Shown here piece by piece: positions 1 to 8,374 of a stretch of DNA of 64,000 nucleotides. The stretch is from contig NZ_JAJJMN010000002.1 in assembly GCF_020905335.1 (NCBI RefSeq), positions 1-64,000 of the forward strand, given 5' to 3'. How positions within the stretch are numbered: the first letter of the stretch is position 1; the number at the start of each line of letters is the position of its first letter. The position numbers were made by a program, and so were the translations under genes. The notes beneath the pieces were generated by a model. The model was not told the origin of the DNA, did not search any database, and worked only from the letters and a program-made list of their open reading frames with translations. Source of the DNA: Flavobacterium lipolyticum (GTDB taxonomy: Bacteria; Bacteroidota; Bacteroidia; Flavobacteriales; Flavobacteriaceae).

Positions 1-1745
1 GCACTTGTACCTGAGATTACCTTTAATTATTTGGGTGATTTTGGTGTAAATGTATCCAATGAGGAAGATTCCTTGTTTGAATATGCCTCAGAGCATATGG
101 GATCAGATACTTCTAAAGAGAATAAAATGCATGCAATTCTGGATGTATCGGGGATGCTGGTAAAGGGGGAACTGGGTATATCGATCCGTTATTCAGGTTT
201 GAGGTATGATGCGGCAACGATTAAAAACCTGGCGGGATCTTACAAGAAACATCTGGAGTTTTTAATCGCAGCATTGGCTAAAAGCAAAGAGCAGCATCTG
301 ACGCCATCGGATTTAACTTTCCAAGGATTGAGCGGGGCAGAGCTCTTAGAGCTTAACGCAGATAATACACTTGAAGATGTCTATGAGTTATCCCCTCTTC
401 AGGAAGGCATCTACTACCACTGGCTGGCAGAAGATTCCGGTTCGCTTTATTTTGAGCAGACCTCCTACAGGGTTCGTGCCAAAGTGTTGGATATAGAAAA
501 GTTAAAAGGAGCTTATGATGATTTAACAGCCAGACATGCTGTTTTACGCAGTAGTTTTAGTACTGAATATGCAGGGAGATCTTTGCAGATTGTAAGGAAA
601 GAGGTAGCGAGTAATTTTACTTATCAGAAACTTGACGGTTCGGCAGACCAAGATTTGCAAGTAGCACTGATCAAACAACAGGACAGGGAAAGAGGTTTTG
701 ATTTGGGCAGTGGTTCTCAGATGCGTTTGCAGGTTGTTGATCTGTCGCAAGGGGAGTATGAGTTTATCTGGAGTCATCATCATATCCTGATGGACGGTTG
801 GTGTGTAAGTGTGCTTATCAATGACTTTAATGAACTGTTGAGTGCCGCAATAAAAGGCAGTACAGCTGATCTGTCACCGGTAATACCTTATTCCAATTAT
901 ATCAATTGGTTGAAAACCATAGACAGAGAACATTCACTGGGTCACTGGAAGGAGTACCTTAAAGGTTATGCAGAACCGGCAGAGATTCCTTTTAAGACAA
1001 GAGCTGTAGACACTACTTATGTCGAATACAGTGAACGCCTTGAAATAGGGGGAGCTGTGTTTAAGCAAGTAGACACACTTTGCACCACTTTAGGCATTAC
1101 CCACAATACTTTTATGCAAGGTGTTTGGGGCTATTTATTGTCACGCTATAACAACACGAGTGATGTGGTGTTTGGGGCTGTGGTATCAGGTCGCCCGGCC
1201 GATTTAGCAGGAGTTGAAGATATGATCGGACTGTTTATCAATACTATTCCGGTCAGAGTAAAGTATGATGTTGATACTACGGCTGCTGACCTGTTAAAAA
1301 TGCTGCAAGAGCAATCGATACAAGGTACATCACATCATTATATGAACCTGTCGGAGGTTCAGTCTCAGAGTGAACCGGGCATGGATCTGATCAATCATAT
1401 TATGATATTTGAGAACTATGCAGTAAAGGAACTGGAAAACGAAGGCGTATTCAATAGCCGGGAAGAAGAAGCACTTTCGATAGAAGCAAAGGAAGTTTTT
1501 GAACGAACCAATTATGATTTTAATATTATAGTTGTTACATCCGCTTTTTCATTAGAATTAGATATCAGATACAATAGCAATCGTTATGATACAGCATCGC
1601 TGAGACAGTTGGTAAATCATATTGATACCGTAATCACGGCGTTTGCACAAAACGCGGATCAGTCTTTAACAGCATTGGATTATGTATCGGAAGAAGAGAA
1701 ACACAAACTGCTGTTCACCTTCAACGATACAGCGGTAGCGTATCC
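1..1745 (+). repeat. Scaffold repeat E-C, copy 1 (partial)
   Basis: The end of an E domain plus the following C domain is nearly identical at DNA level to 45180-46900 and to the matching parts of 51725-54710 and 56240-59220. It is cut by the window start. Differences are scattered single bases and a few short blocks. Confidence 0.85.
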
Positions 1746-4578
1746 GAAGGACAAGACGATTGTAGATTTAATTGAAGAACAGGTTGCAAAGACACCGGAT
1801 GATATAGCCATAGTCTTTGAAGATACAGAACTGACCTACAGGGAACTCAATGAGAGATCCAATCAACTGGCGCATTACCTGATAGCTAATTACAGCATTC
1901 AGCCGGATGATCTGATAGGGATACAATTGGAGCGAAGTGAGTGGATGATTGTGGCGATACTGGGCGTATTAAAATCAGGAGGAGCTTATGTTCCTATCGA
2001 TCTGGAATACCCTCAGGAAAGAGTTCAGGCAATTGTTGAAGATAGTAAATGTAAAATTCTACTGGATTTAGAAGAATTATTGAGGTTCCAAGAATTTCAG
2101 GAAAAGTATTCAGTAAACCAAATAATAACAGCTACCCAATCATACAATCTTGCTTATGTAATATACACATCTGGCTCTACAGGAAATCCTAAAGGAGTAA
2201 TGGTAGAGCATCATAATGTCACTAATTTTTTTACTGGAATAACAAATATTTTTGGAGAAGAGAAAGGGGTCTTTTTATCTATGACCAATTTTACATTTGA
2301 CATATCTGTATTGGAACTTTTATGGACACTGAGTAAGGGATACAAAGTTGTTATACAAGGAGACATCAGGCAGATTAATGATGAAACGAATAACAGTAAG
2401 CCACTAGATTTTAGCCTGTTTTATTTTGGCAATTACGAAAATGGAGAAGACAAGTATAAGTTGTTGATGAATGGAGCTAAATATGCAGACGAAAATGATT
2501 ATTTGGCAGTTTGGACCCCTGAGCGCCATTTTAATGAATTTGGAGGATTATATCCAAATCCTGGTTTAATGGCTGCAGCACTGTCTTCTGTTACTAAAAA
2601 AGTTTGTATTAGAGCTGGAAGTGTTGTACTCCCACTTCACCATCCAATTAAAGTTGCTGAAGATTGGTCTGTTATTGATAACCTGAGTAATGGACGTGTG
2701 GGAGTAGCATTTGCTTCAGGATGGCATACAGATGATTTTGTGTTAACACCCGATAATTATGAAAAACGCCATAAAGTAATGTATGAATCAATTGATACAT
2801 TGCGAAAATTGTGGAAAGGAGAAAGTGTAACATTTGAAAACGGAATTGGAAATTTAAAAGAGACAAAAATATTTCCCAAGCCTGTACAAGACGAATTACC
2901 TCTTTGGATTACTTCAGCCGGGAATAAGGAAACATTTATTTCAGCAGGAAAGATCGGTGCTAATATCTTAACACATTTATTAGGAAATTCCATGGAAGAT
3001 CTTGCAGAGAAGATTGCAGCATACCGAGAAGCTTATGCGGAAAATGGATATGATGTCAAGAAATCGAAAGTAACTATAATGCTGCACACCTATATTGATA
3101 CGGAAGCGAATATTGAGATAAATGCTCGTCAACCATTTATTGACTATATAAAAAGCTCTGCAGAACTGATTCGAAATTTAATTCCTGATCTCGATCAAAA
3201 TACAGAAATAAATCGATTCTCTGAAGATGATTTAGATGATTTATATGAATACGCATATAAAAGATTTATTTCTACCTCAAGTATGGTTGGAACAAAGGAA
3301 AAATGCTTTAAAATGCTACAAAAGTTAAGTGTTATTGGGGTAGATGAAATTGCTTCATTAATTGATTTTGGAGTTGATTATGATTCGACTATGCAAAGTT
3401 TGAAACGATTAACGGAACTTAAAGATAGCTATAATAATTCACAGAATAATTATTCGGTTTATTCGCAAATTAAGAAACACAAGGTAACGCATTTACAGAT
3501 TACCCCTTCTATGGGAACATTGTTGAATCAGCATTTTTCAGAAAATGAAGGTTGGAGTTCAATTACGAATATCCTTTTGGGAGGAGAACCAGCTACTGCT
3601 TCATTAGTAAATGATATTTATCAAAAATTACCCAATGCGAAACTATATAATATGTACGGTCCAACAGAAACAACAATATGGTCCACTGTAAAACCATTGG
3701 AGAAAAACACTCAAAAAATTGAGATTGGTGAGCCGATTGCAAATACCAGAATCTATATTTTGGATGATAATCGTAAGCTGGTTGCAGCAGGTGTTCAAGG
3801 AGAGATATATATTGGAGGCAAAGGAGTTTCACGTGGATATACAAGTAAAGCGCTAACCGATCTGAGTTTTATTGAAAACCCTTTTATAGGCGAAGATCGT
3901 TTATATCGAACCGGAGATTTTGGGTTCTGGTTAAACAATGGCGCTCTCTATTGTTCCGGTCGTAAGGATCAACAGGTCAAGATTCGGGGATATCGTATAG
4001 AGCTTGGAGAAATAGAGAATGCTCTGTTAAAAAATGAATTAATAAAGGAGGCCGTAGTTATATCCAAAGAGAATATATCAGGAGAAAAACAGTTGGTAGC
4101 CTACATTACTTCCAAAAAAGAACAGAACGTAGGTGAATTGAGGTTGCTTTTAAAAGAGTTTCTACCGAATTTTATGATTCCAAATCATTTTGTTCAATTG
4201 GAAGAATTACCTCTCAATGTTAATGGTAAAATTGACAAGAAATTATTGCCGGCTCCTGAAGGATTGGGATTAGCAAGTGGCGTAGAATATGTAGCTCCGC
4301 GTAATGAGACAGAAAGAAAGTTGGTAGAAATTTGGGAAGAAGTATTGCAAAGAGAAAATATTGCGATAAACGAGGACTTTTTTGCTTTAGGTGGTCACAG
4401 CTTAACAGCAATACAGCTAATCATCAGGATTGAGAAAAATTTTGGAGTTAAAATTAATATTAGAAATCTGCTCTCTAAACCTACAATTGATAGTCTGTCT
4501 GAAGAAATAAGTACTTTAAAATGGATAAAGGAAAGAAGCGGAGTAGTACTTGTTGAAGGAGACGAATTAATAATATAG
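1..4578 (+). CDS. NRPS, 5'-truncated: (E)-C-A[LLM]-T, glycine module with embedded monooxygenase
   Basis: The reading frame is open from base 1, so the gene starts upstream; the visible part is 1525 residues. Domains in order: the C-terminal end of an epimerase domain (about 1-60), a condensation domain of the type that follows epimerases (about 121-540, HHILMDG near 260-266), an adenylation domain (about 560-1420) and a carrier domain (LGGHS, Ser1467). The A domain has its A3 motif at about 722-732 and FDIS at 766-769. It is then interrupted by a luciferase-like monooxygenase (about 801-1140) and resumes before YGPTE near 1219. Pocket residues read D-I-L-Q-L-G-M-I-W plus Lys, which fits the known glycine code DILQLGLIWK. 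By inference the module loads Gly and hydroxylates its alpha carbon. No thioesterase follows; the protein ends in an acidic/hydrophobic tail (EGDELII). Two hydroxylase genes lie downstream on the same strand. Confidence 0.95.
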   Translation, partial: ALVPEITFNYLGDFGVNVSNEEDSLFEYASEHMGSDTSKENKMHAILDVSGMLVKGELGISIRYSGLRYDAATIKNLAGSYKKHLEFLIAALAKSKEQHLTPSDLTFQGLSGAELLELNADNTLEDVYELSPLQEGIYYHWLAEDSGSLYFEQTSYRVRAKVLDIEKLKGAYDDLTARHAVLRSSFSTEYAGRSLQIVRKEVASNFTYQKLDGSADQDLQVALIKQQDRERGFDLGSGSQMRLQVVDLSQGEYEFIWSHHHILMDGWCVSVLINDFNELLSAAIKGSTADLSPVIPYSNYINWLKTIDREHSLGHWKEYLKGYAEPAEIPFKTRAVDTTYVEYSERLEIGGAVFKQVDTLCTTLGITHNTFMQGVWGYLLSRYNNTSDVVFGAVVSGRPADLAGVEDMIGLFINTIPVRVKYDVDTTAADLLKMLQEQSIQGTSHHYMNLSEVQSQSEPGMDLINHIMIFENYAVKELENEGVFNSREEEALSIEAKEVFERTNYDFNIIVVTSAFSLELDIRYNSNRYDTASLRQLVNHIDTVITAFAQNADQSLTALDYVSEEEKHKLLFTFNDTAVAYPKDKTIVDLIEEQVAKTPDDIAIVFEDTELTYRELNERSNQLAHYLIANYSIQPDDLIGIQLERSEWMIVAILGVLKSGGAYVPIDLEYPQERVQAIVEDSKCKILLDLEELLRFQEFQEKYSVNQIITATQSYNLAYVIYTSGSTGNPKGVMVEHHNVTNFFTGITNIFGEEKGVFLSMTNFTFDISVLELLWTLSKGYKVVIQGDIRQINDETNNSKPLDFSLFYFGNYENGEDKYKLLMNGAKYADENDYLAVWTPERHFNEFGGLYPNPGLMAAALSSVTKKVCIRAGSVVLPLHHPIKVAEDWSVIDNLSNGRVGVAFASGWHTDDFVLTPDNYEKRHKVMYESIDTLRKLWKGESVTFENGIGNLKETKIFPKPVQDELPLWITSAGNKETFISAGKIGANILTHLLGNSMEDLAEKIAAYREAYAENGYDVKKSKVTIMLHTYIDTEANIEINARQPFIDYIKSSAELIRNLIPDLDQNTEINRFSEDDLDDLYEYAYKRFISTSSMVGTKEKCFKMLQKLSVIGVDEIASLIDFGVDYDSTMQSLKRLTELKDSYNNSQNNYSVYSQIKKHKVTHLQITPSMGTLLNQHFSENEGWSSITNILLGGEPATASLVNDIYQKLPNAKLYNMYGPTETTIWSTVKPLEKNTQKIEIGEPIANTRIYILDDNRKLVAAGVQGEIYIGGKGVSRGYTSKALTDLSFIENPFIGEDRLYRTGDFGFWLNNGALYCSGRKDQQVKIRGYRIELGEIENALLKNELIKEAVVISKENISGEKQLVAYITSKKEQNVGELRLLLKEFLPNFMIPNHFVQLEELPLNVNGKIDKKLLPAPEGLGLASGVEYVAPRNETERKLVEIWEEVLQRENIAINEDFFALGGHSLTAIQLIIRIEKNFGVKINIRNLLSKPTIDSLSEEISTLKWIKERSGVVLVEGDELII
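2401..3420 (+). other. Luciferase-like monooxygenase domain embedded in the Gly A domain
   Basis: This in-frame segment of about 340 residues lies between the A4 and A5 motifs of the A domain. It resembles the MupA/Atu3671-type natural-product luciferase-like monooxygenases. Visible traits are DFSLFYFGNY at the start, WTPERHFNEFGGLYPNP, RAGSVVLPLHHPIKVAEDW and FASGWHTDDF. These are FMN-dependent enzymes. The A domain resumes normally afterwards with a THLQITPS segment and YGPTE, so this is an insertion and not a fusion at the end. Myxothiazol MtaG and melithiazol MelG also carry a monooxygenase inside a glycine A domain, from memory; there it leads to a terminal amide. The substrate here is inferred from the Gly-type pocket. 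Confidence 0.88.
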
Positions 4579-4615
4579 AGTCAGTTGAAATTGTTCAGCC
4601 TTTTATCAATGACTC
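4578..4615 (+). other. Inverted repeat just after the NRPS stop codon
   Basis: GAGTCA (starting at the last base of the stop codon) pairs with TGACTC. After a one-base bulge, TTGA pairs with TCAA, giving a stem of about 10 bp with a loop near 17 nt. No clear U-tract follows, so it is not a classic intrinsic terminator. It could stabilise the 3' end or be chance. Confidence 0.3.
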
Positions 4616-4660
4616 AGTATAAAATTAAAGACATAAATATATATTAAATAAAATGATGCT

Positions 4661-5617
4661 ATGAATTTAGATGATATTAAAATTATTTCAGGAAAAAAGA
4701 TGTTGCTGGAGATAGATACCAGTTATAATAATCCCTTGATATGGGCAGAAGAAAATAAAAAGGATGTTGAAAATTTTTTATCAACCAGCGGAGCACTACT
4801 GATACGTGGCTTAAATATAAATGGCAGCATTGAATTCGGACAGGTACTAAAAAGTCTGTTTGGTGAGGAATTAGTTAATTATACTTATAGATCTACTCCA
4901 AGAACGGAAGTCAATAACAATGTTTATACTGCAACAGAATATCATGCTTCAGAAATAATCCCTCAGCATAATGAAAATGCCTATTCTAATGCATGGCCTA
5001 TGAGAATAGGTTTTGTTTGTATGGTTCCGGCTGCTAAGATGGGGAATACCCCTATTTCAGACAGTCGTGTTGCCTATAATGAGATCCCTAAAGAAATTCG
5101 GGAAGAATTTGAACGGAAAAAAATTATGTATGTTCGAAACTACTCAGATATGGATTTGCCTTGGCAAGAAGTATTTCAAACTGACACAAAAGCAGAGGTT
5201 GAAAAATTTTGTAAAGACAATCGTATTGATTATCAGTGGACTGCTAATGGTTTGAGAACAAAGCAAGTCAACCAGGCATCCATATTACACCCTGTTACAA
5301 ATGAAAAATTGTGGTTTAATCAGGCCCATTTGTTCCACTTGAGTAGTCTGGATATAGAACTGCAAGAAGGTTTGATTGAGCTATTGGGAGAAGAGAATAT
5401 CCCCAGGAACACATTTTTTGGAGATGGAACTCCTATAGATGTAGAGGCTCTCACTGTAATCCGTGATGTCTACGAAAGGACAAAGTTTACATTCGACTGG
5501 AAAAAGCAAGATCTACTCTTGCTTGATAATATGTTATATACCCATGGTCGTGAACCGTATGAAGGAACAAGACAGGTACTCGTTGGTATGGCTAAAAAGT
5601 ACAGTCCCATTATCTGA
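4661..5617 (+). CDS. SyrP/TauD-like Fe(II)/2-oxoglutarate dioxygenase (amino-acid hydroxylase)
   Basis: This 318-residue protein belongs to the TauD/TfdA superfamily. In NRPS clusters such enzymes (for example SyrP) hydroxylate the beta carbon of carrier-bound residues, often Asp, using Fe(II), O2 and 2-oxoglutarate. The facial triad is visible as H103-x-E105 in a PQHNEN segment, with the distal His295 in THGREPYEG and the 2-oxoglutarate-binding Arg304 nine residues later. HxE instead of HxD is usual for the SyrP-like branch. The gene starts 82 bp after the Gly/LLM NRPS gene and is followed by a second hydroxylase on the same strand. The Asp-type A domain in the gene at 14802 is a plausible target, by inference only. 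No signal peptide is seen, so it should act in the cytoplasm. Confidence 0.88.
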   Translation: MNLDDIKIISGKKMLLEIDTSYNNPLIWAEENKKDVENFLSTSGALLIRGLNINGSIEFGQVLKSLFGEELVNYTYRSTPRTEVNNNVYTATEYHASEIIPQHNENAYSNAWPMRIGFVCMVPAAKMGNTPISDSRVAYNEIPKEIREEFERKKIMYVRNYSDMDLPWQEVFQTDTKAEVEKFCKDNRIDYQWTANGLRTKQVNQASILHPVTNEKLWFNQAHLFHLSSLDIELQEGLIELLGEENIPRNTFFGDGTPIDVEALTVIRDVYERTKFTFDWKKQDLLLLDNMLYTHGREPYEGTRQVLVGMAKKYSPII

Positions 5618-5716
5618 TCTAATAAAGGTTAATTTAGAGCGGCACATGAATAGTCACGTTAAAGTTTCGTGCTATTTTTGTTGCTACTCTTACTTTCTCT
5701 TTACGGGGAAGAAAAA

Positions 5717-5741
5717 TTTTTGTTGCTAAAAACAACAAAAA
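5717..5741. other. AT-rich hairpin between the two hydroxylase genes
   Basis: A 9-bp perfect stem (TTTTTGTTG with CAACAAAAA) has a 7-nt loop and lies in the 187-bp gap between the dioxygenase and the CmlA-like gene. The sequence is simple and AT-rich, so chance is possible. It could be a weak terminator or an attenuator ahead of the next gene. Confidence 0.25.
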
Positions 5742-5804
5742 AATCTGACGAGTTGTCAAAAAATAGTATAAATTGAATTCAAATAAAATTAAACCAAAAT
5801 TGTA

Positions 5805-7436
5805 ATGGAGGCTACTCAAAACAAGTATTATTTAAAACCGAATGTGGCGCTTGAAGCGTTGTTTGACCGATGGTATGCATGGTCGCATTTAATTTCCCCA
5901 GCTACAGCGGCAATGAATGTAAAGGACAGGCATTTAAAAATCATGGATTCTTATGTTAAAAATCCAAAGATTCATGCAGCAGCTGTTAAGAAACCTGAAA
6001 TGTTGGGAGGACCTTTTATTGATTATGATGGTAAAAGGGTGGATGAAATAAAAGATTTAGCAGATCAAATAAGAGATAAAAGAGCGCATCTGTTGAATCT
6101 GGCAGATGCAGTGAATGAGTTGAATGAACTTTTGCAAGTACACGCAAAAGGATATTCTCTTACGCCTTTATACGAAAAGGTTCCTGAGATTTTAAAAGGT
6201 TATGTTGAATTATACTATGATTTAAATGACCAGCCAAATTTTAGATTTTTCGAAGCACTACTGTATAGGAGTGAATTCTATGATGATTCGGCCCAAACAA
6301 TTGCGCTGCAGTTGGTAGAATCTGATACGCAGAGAAGTTTTGTACTGAGTACTCCCAGACTCGATGATGAAATAACTATTCATGCAGAAATTCCTTTTAG
6401 TCATTCTGTTATAGATCAGTTGTTCAAAATGAAAAGAACTCCCGGGGATTATGCTGAAATCAAGAAAATTTTGCAAATAAAAGAGGGACAAGAAGAGTTA
6501 TTTGATAGCTTTTTTACTTTAGAAGCTCCTAAACAATATGAACAGTATACGGGGAACGGAATCAGAACAAGATATTTTGGCCATGCCTGTGTACTAGTGG
6601 AGACAAACGAGATTTCACTTTTGGTTGATCCTGTGGTTAGCTATGATGGTTATGAAAACGATGTACCCCGTTTTACGACGGAACATCTCCCGGACGAAAT
6701 CGATTATGTTTTAATCACTCATAATCATCAGGATCATGTTTTGTTTGAAACTTTACTTCAACTAAGACACAGGATAAAGAACATAGTAGTTCCCTCTTCA
6801 GGAAAAGGAAATTTACAGGATCCAAACTTGAAATTGATGTTCAAGAATATAGGATTTGATAATGTGATAGAATTGGATGACATGGAGTCCGTAGAGTTGG
6901 ATAAATGTGTAATTACCGGGCTTCCTTTTTTAGGAGAACACTGTGACCTAGATGTAAGATCTAAGTTGTGTGTTCATGTTAATTTGCATAATAAATACAA
7001 AGTATTATTTGCGGCAGATTCTCAAAATATAGAGCCAAAATTATATGAAAGAGTACATAACATAATGGGTGATGTCGATGTGTTGTTCTTAGGAATGGAA
7101 TGTGATGGCGCTCCATTGTCTTGGTTGTATGGACCACTTTTACCTAAAAAAGCAGATCGCGACAAAGATCAATCCAGAAGATTGGCCGGTAGCGATTGTA
7201 ATGAAGGAATGTTTATTGTAAATCAATTCAATCCAAAAGATGTCTTTGTTTATGCAATGGGGCTTGAACCTTGGTTAGAATTTATCAGTTCTATTAAATA
7301 TACTAACGAATCAAGACCAATAGTTGAATCCAATCTTTTAATTGAAAAGTGCAGGGCCATTGGGATAACTGCGGAGCGCTTGTTTGGTGAAAAAACTATT
7401 GAATATTTTGAACTGCCGGAGCTTGTCAATAATTAA
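5805..7436 (+). CDS. CmlA-like diiron NRPS beta-hydroxylase (metallo-beta-lactamase fold)
   Basis: The protein has 543 residues, close to the 532 of CmlA, which beta-hydroxylates carrier-bound p-aminophenylalanine in chloramphenicol biosynthesis. The N-terminal half carries the family's DRWYAWSHLISPATAAMN segment. The C-terminal half is a metallo-beta-lactamase fold starting near GHACVLVETN. Metal ligands are visible as H306-N-H308-Q-D310-H311, E378 in LGEHCDLD and D405 in AADSQN. These lie one or two positions from those I recall for CmlA (H305, H307, D309, H310, E377, D403). The enzyme therefore looks active as a diiron oxygenase rather than as a hydrolase. A carrier-bound aromatic residue, such as the one predicted for the second module of the gene at 48633, is a reasonable but unproven substrate. 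It ends shortly before a strong hairpin. Confidence 0.88.
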   Translation: MEATQNKYYLKPNVALEALFDRWYAWSHLISPATAAMNVKDRHLKIMDSYVKNPKIHAAAVKKPEMLGGPFIDYDGKRVDEIKDLADQIRDKRAHLLNLADAVNELNELLQVHAKGYSLTPLYEKVPEILKGYVELYYDLNDQPNFRFFEALLYRSEFYDDSAQTIALQLVESDTQRSFVLSTPRLDDEITIHAEIPFSHSVIDQLFKMKRTPGDYAEIKKILQIKEGQEELFDSFFTLEAPKQYEQYTGNGIRTRYFGHACVLVETNEISLLVDPVVSYDGYENDVPRFTTEHLPDEIDYVLITHNHQDHVLFETLLQLRHRIKNIVVPSSGKGNLQDPNLKLMFKNIGFDNVIELDDMESVELDKCVITGLPFLGEHCDLDVRSKLCVHVNLHNKYKVLFAADSQNIEPKLYERVHNIMGDVDVLFLGMECDGAPLSWLYGPLLPKKADRDKDQSRRLAGSDCNEGMFIVNQFNPKDVFVYAMGLEPWLEFISSIKYTNESRPIVESNLLIEKCRAIGITAERLFGEKTIEYFELPELVNN

Positions 7437-7462
7437 AAAAGCTAGTAAGTAAGTTCTACTTG

Positions 7463-7497
7463 TTCCTCCGATTTTTTATTTTAAAAGATCGGAGGGA
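7463..7497. terminator. Bidirectional terminator hairpin between convergent genes
   Basis: CCTCCGAT (7465-7472) pairs perfectly with ATCGGAGG (7488-7495). The stem continues inward with T:A pairs to about 13 bp around a short AT loop, and outward by two weak pairs. It lies 30 bp after the CmlA-like stop codon and about 130 bp after the stop of the convergent YceI gene, a typical place for a shared terminator. Confidence 0.7.
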
Positions 7498-7623
7498 GAA
7501 GTATTTATCGCCCATTTTAATAGCACTGAGCCACAAAATGCGGGATTAATTGTTAGCTTTTACATGGGAGTAAACAGAAGCATTTTTTGCAGCTGTTTAT
7601 CTTGTGTAAATTAGGAATGGGAT

Positions 7624-8277
7624 TTAATTTTTTGCGATAATATTTACAGTGAATTCAATAGAATCCGACATCGTTTGATCAGGTAAAAGATCAAAGAATT
7701 TCCCTGATTTATAGCGGACATTCCATTTTGTCCGGTCAATGACCAACTTGCCATTCATCTGGACAATTCCGTCTTTAATTTCAATTTTAGCCGGAAAAGA
7801 GACAGGATTTGTAATACCTTTTATCGTTAGGTTTCCTGTAACATTTTTATTCTTACCATTTATTGATGTAACCTTGATTGCTGTAATGGTAGAAGTGGGA
7901 AATTTTTGAACATCAAAAAAATCAGACGATTTTAAATGTTCAACAAGTTCATTATCACTTTTATGTCTTTTATCTGCAATTGTATTCATGTCTATTTCAG
8001 CGGTACCATCTATAAGCTGACCGTTTTTGATTATCAGTTCTCCTTCTGATATAGAGACGTATCCTGTATTGGTGTCAGAACCAATTAACATAGAGCCTTT
8101 CCATGTTACAACACTTTTTTTGGTATCAATACTATATTCTTCATTCGCACCATGCTCTGAGGAAAAAGTGCTTGCTCCCGCATTGTCTATGTTTTCTTCT
8201 TTTATAGGTCCACGGCAACCTAAGAACAAAGGAATAATAATTAAAATTAAGTAAGTGATTGATGCCTTAGGGTTCAT
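7624..8277 (-). CDS. YceI-family lipoprotein
   Basis: This 217-residue protein has an N-terminal hydrophobic segment ending in LFLGC (Cys21), a likely lipoprotein signal, although Phe rather than Leu stands at -3. The mature part is a YceI domain: YSIDTKKSVVTWKG at its start, EIDMNTIADKRHKSDNELVEHLKS and FFDVQKFPTS in the middle, and GNLTIKGITNPVSF later. YceI proteins are lipocalin-like barrels that bind isoprenoid-type lipids in the periplasm; their exact role is unclear. The gene is the last on the minus strand before the convergent hairpin and lies 97 bp from the LLM oxidoreductase gene. A link to the biosynthetic cluster is not evident, and it may be a chromosomal bystander. Confidence 0.85.
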   Translation of the reverse strand: MNPKASITYLILIIIPLFLGCRGPIKEENIDNAGASTFSSEHGANEEYSIDTKKSVVTWKGSMLIGSDTNTGYVSISEGELIIKNGQLIDGTAEIDMNTIADKRHKSDNELVEHLKSSDFFDVQKFPTSTITAIKVTSINGKNKNVTGNLTIKGITNPVSFPAKIEIKDGIVQMNGKLVIDRTKWNVRYKSGKFFDLLPDQTMSDSIEFTVNIIAKN

Positions 8278-8374
8278 AACTATAGAAATTATATTGATTA
8301 ATAATAATTGACAAAAAAATAAACTAACTATACCTTAATATTTGCTGGTCAATACTGCTAGGATAAAACCAGAC

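Noticed and set aside
31..60. A TTG start for the first NRPS gene at base 31
   Set aside because: The same frame is open to base 1 and encodes the conserved end of an E domain (PEITFNYLGDFG), so the gene is cut by the window edge.
2401..3420. The LLM domain as a separate inserted gene or mobile element
   Set aside because: It is in frame on both sides, has no stop or start of its own, and fits known domain insertions in A domains.
5618..5804. A Bacteroidota-type promoter (TTG ... TAnnTTTG) upstream of the CmlA-like gene
   Set aside because: Only partial matches at poor spacing could be found, so I do not call one.
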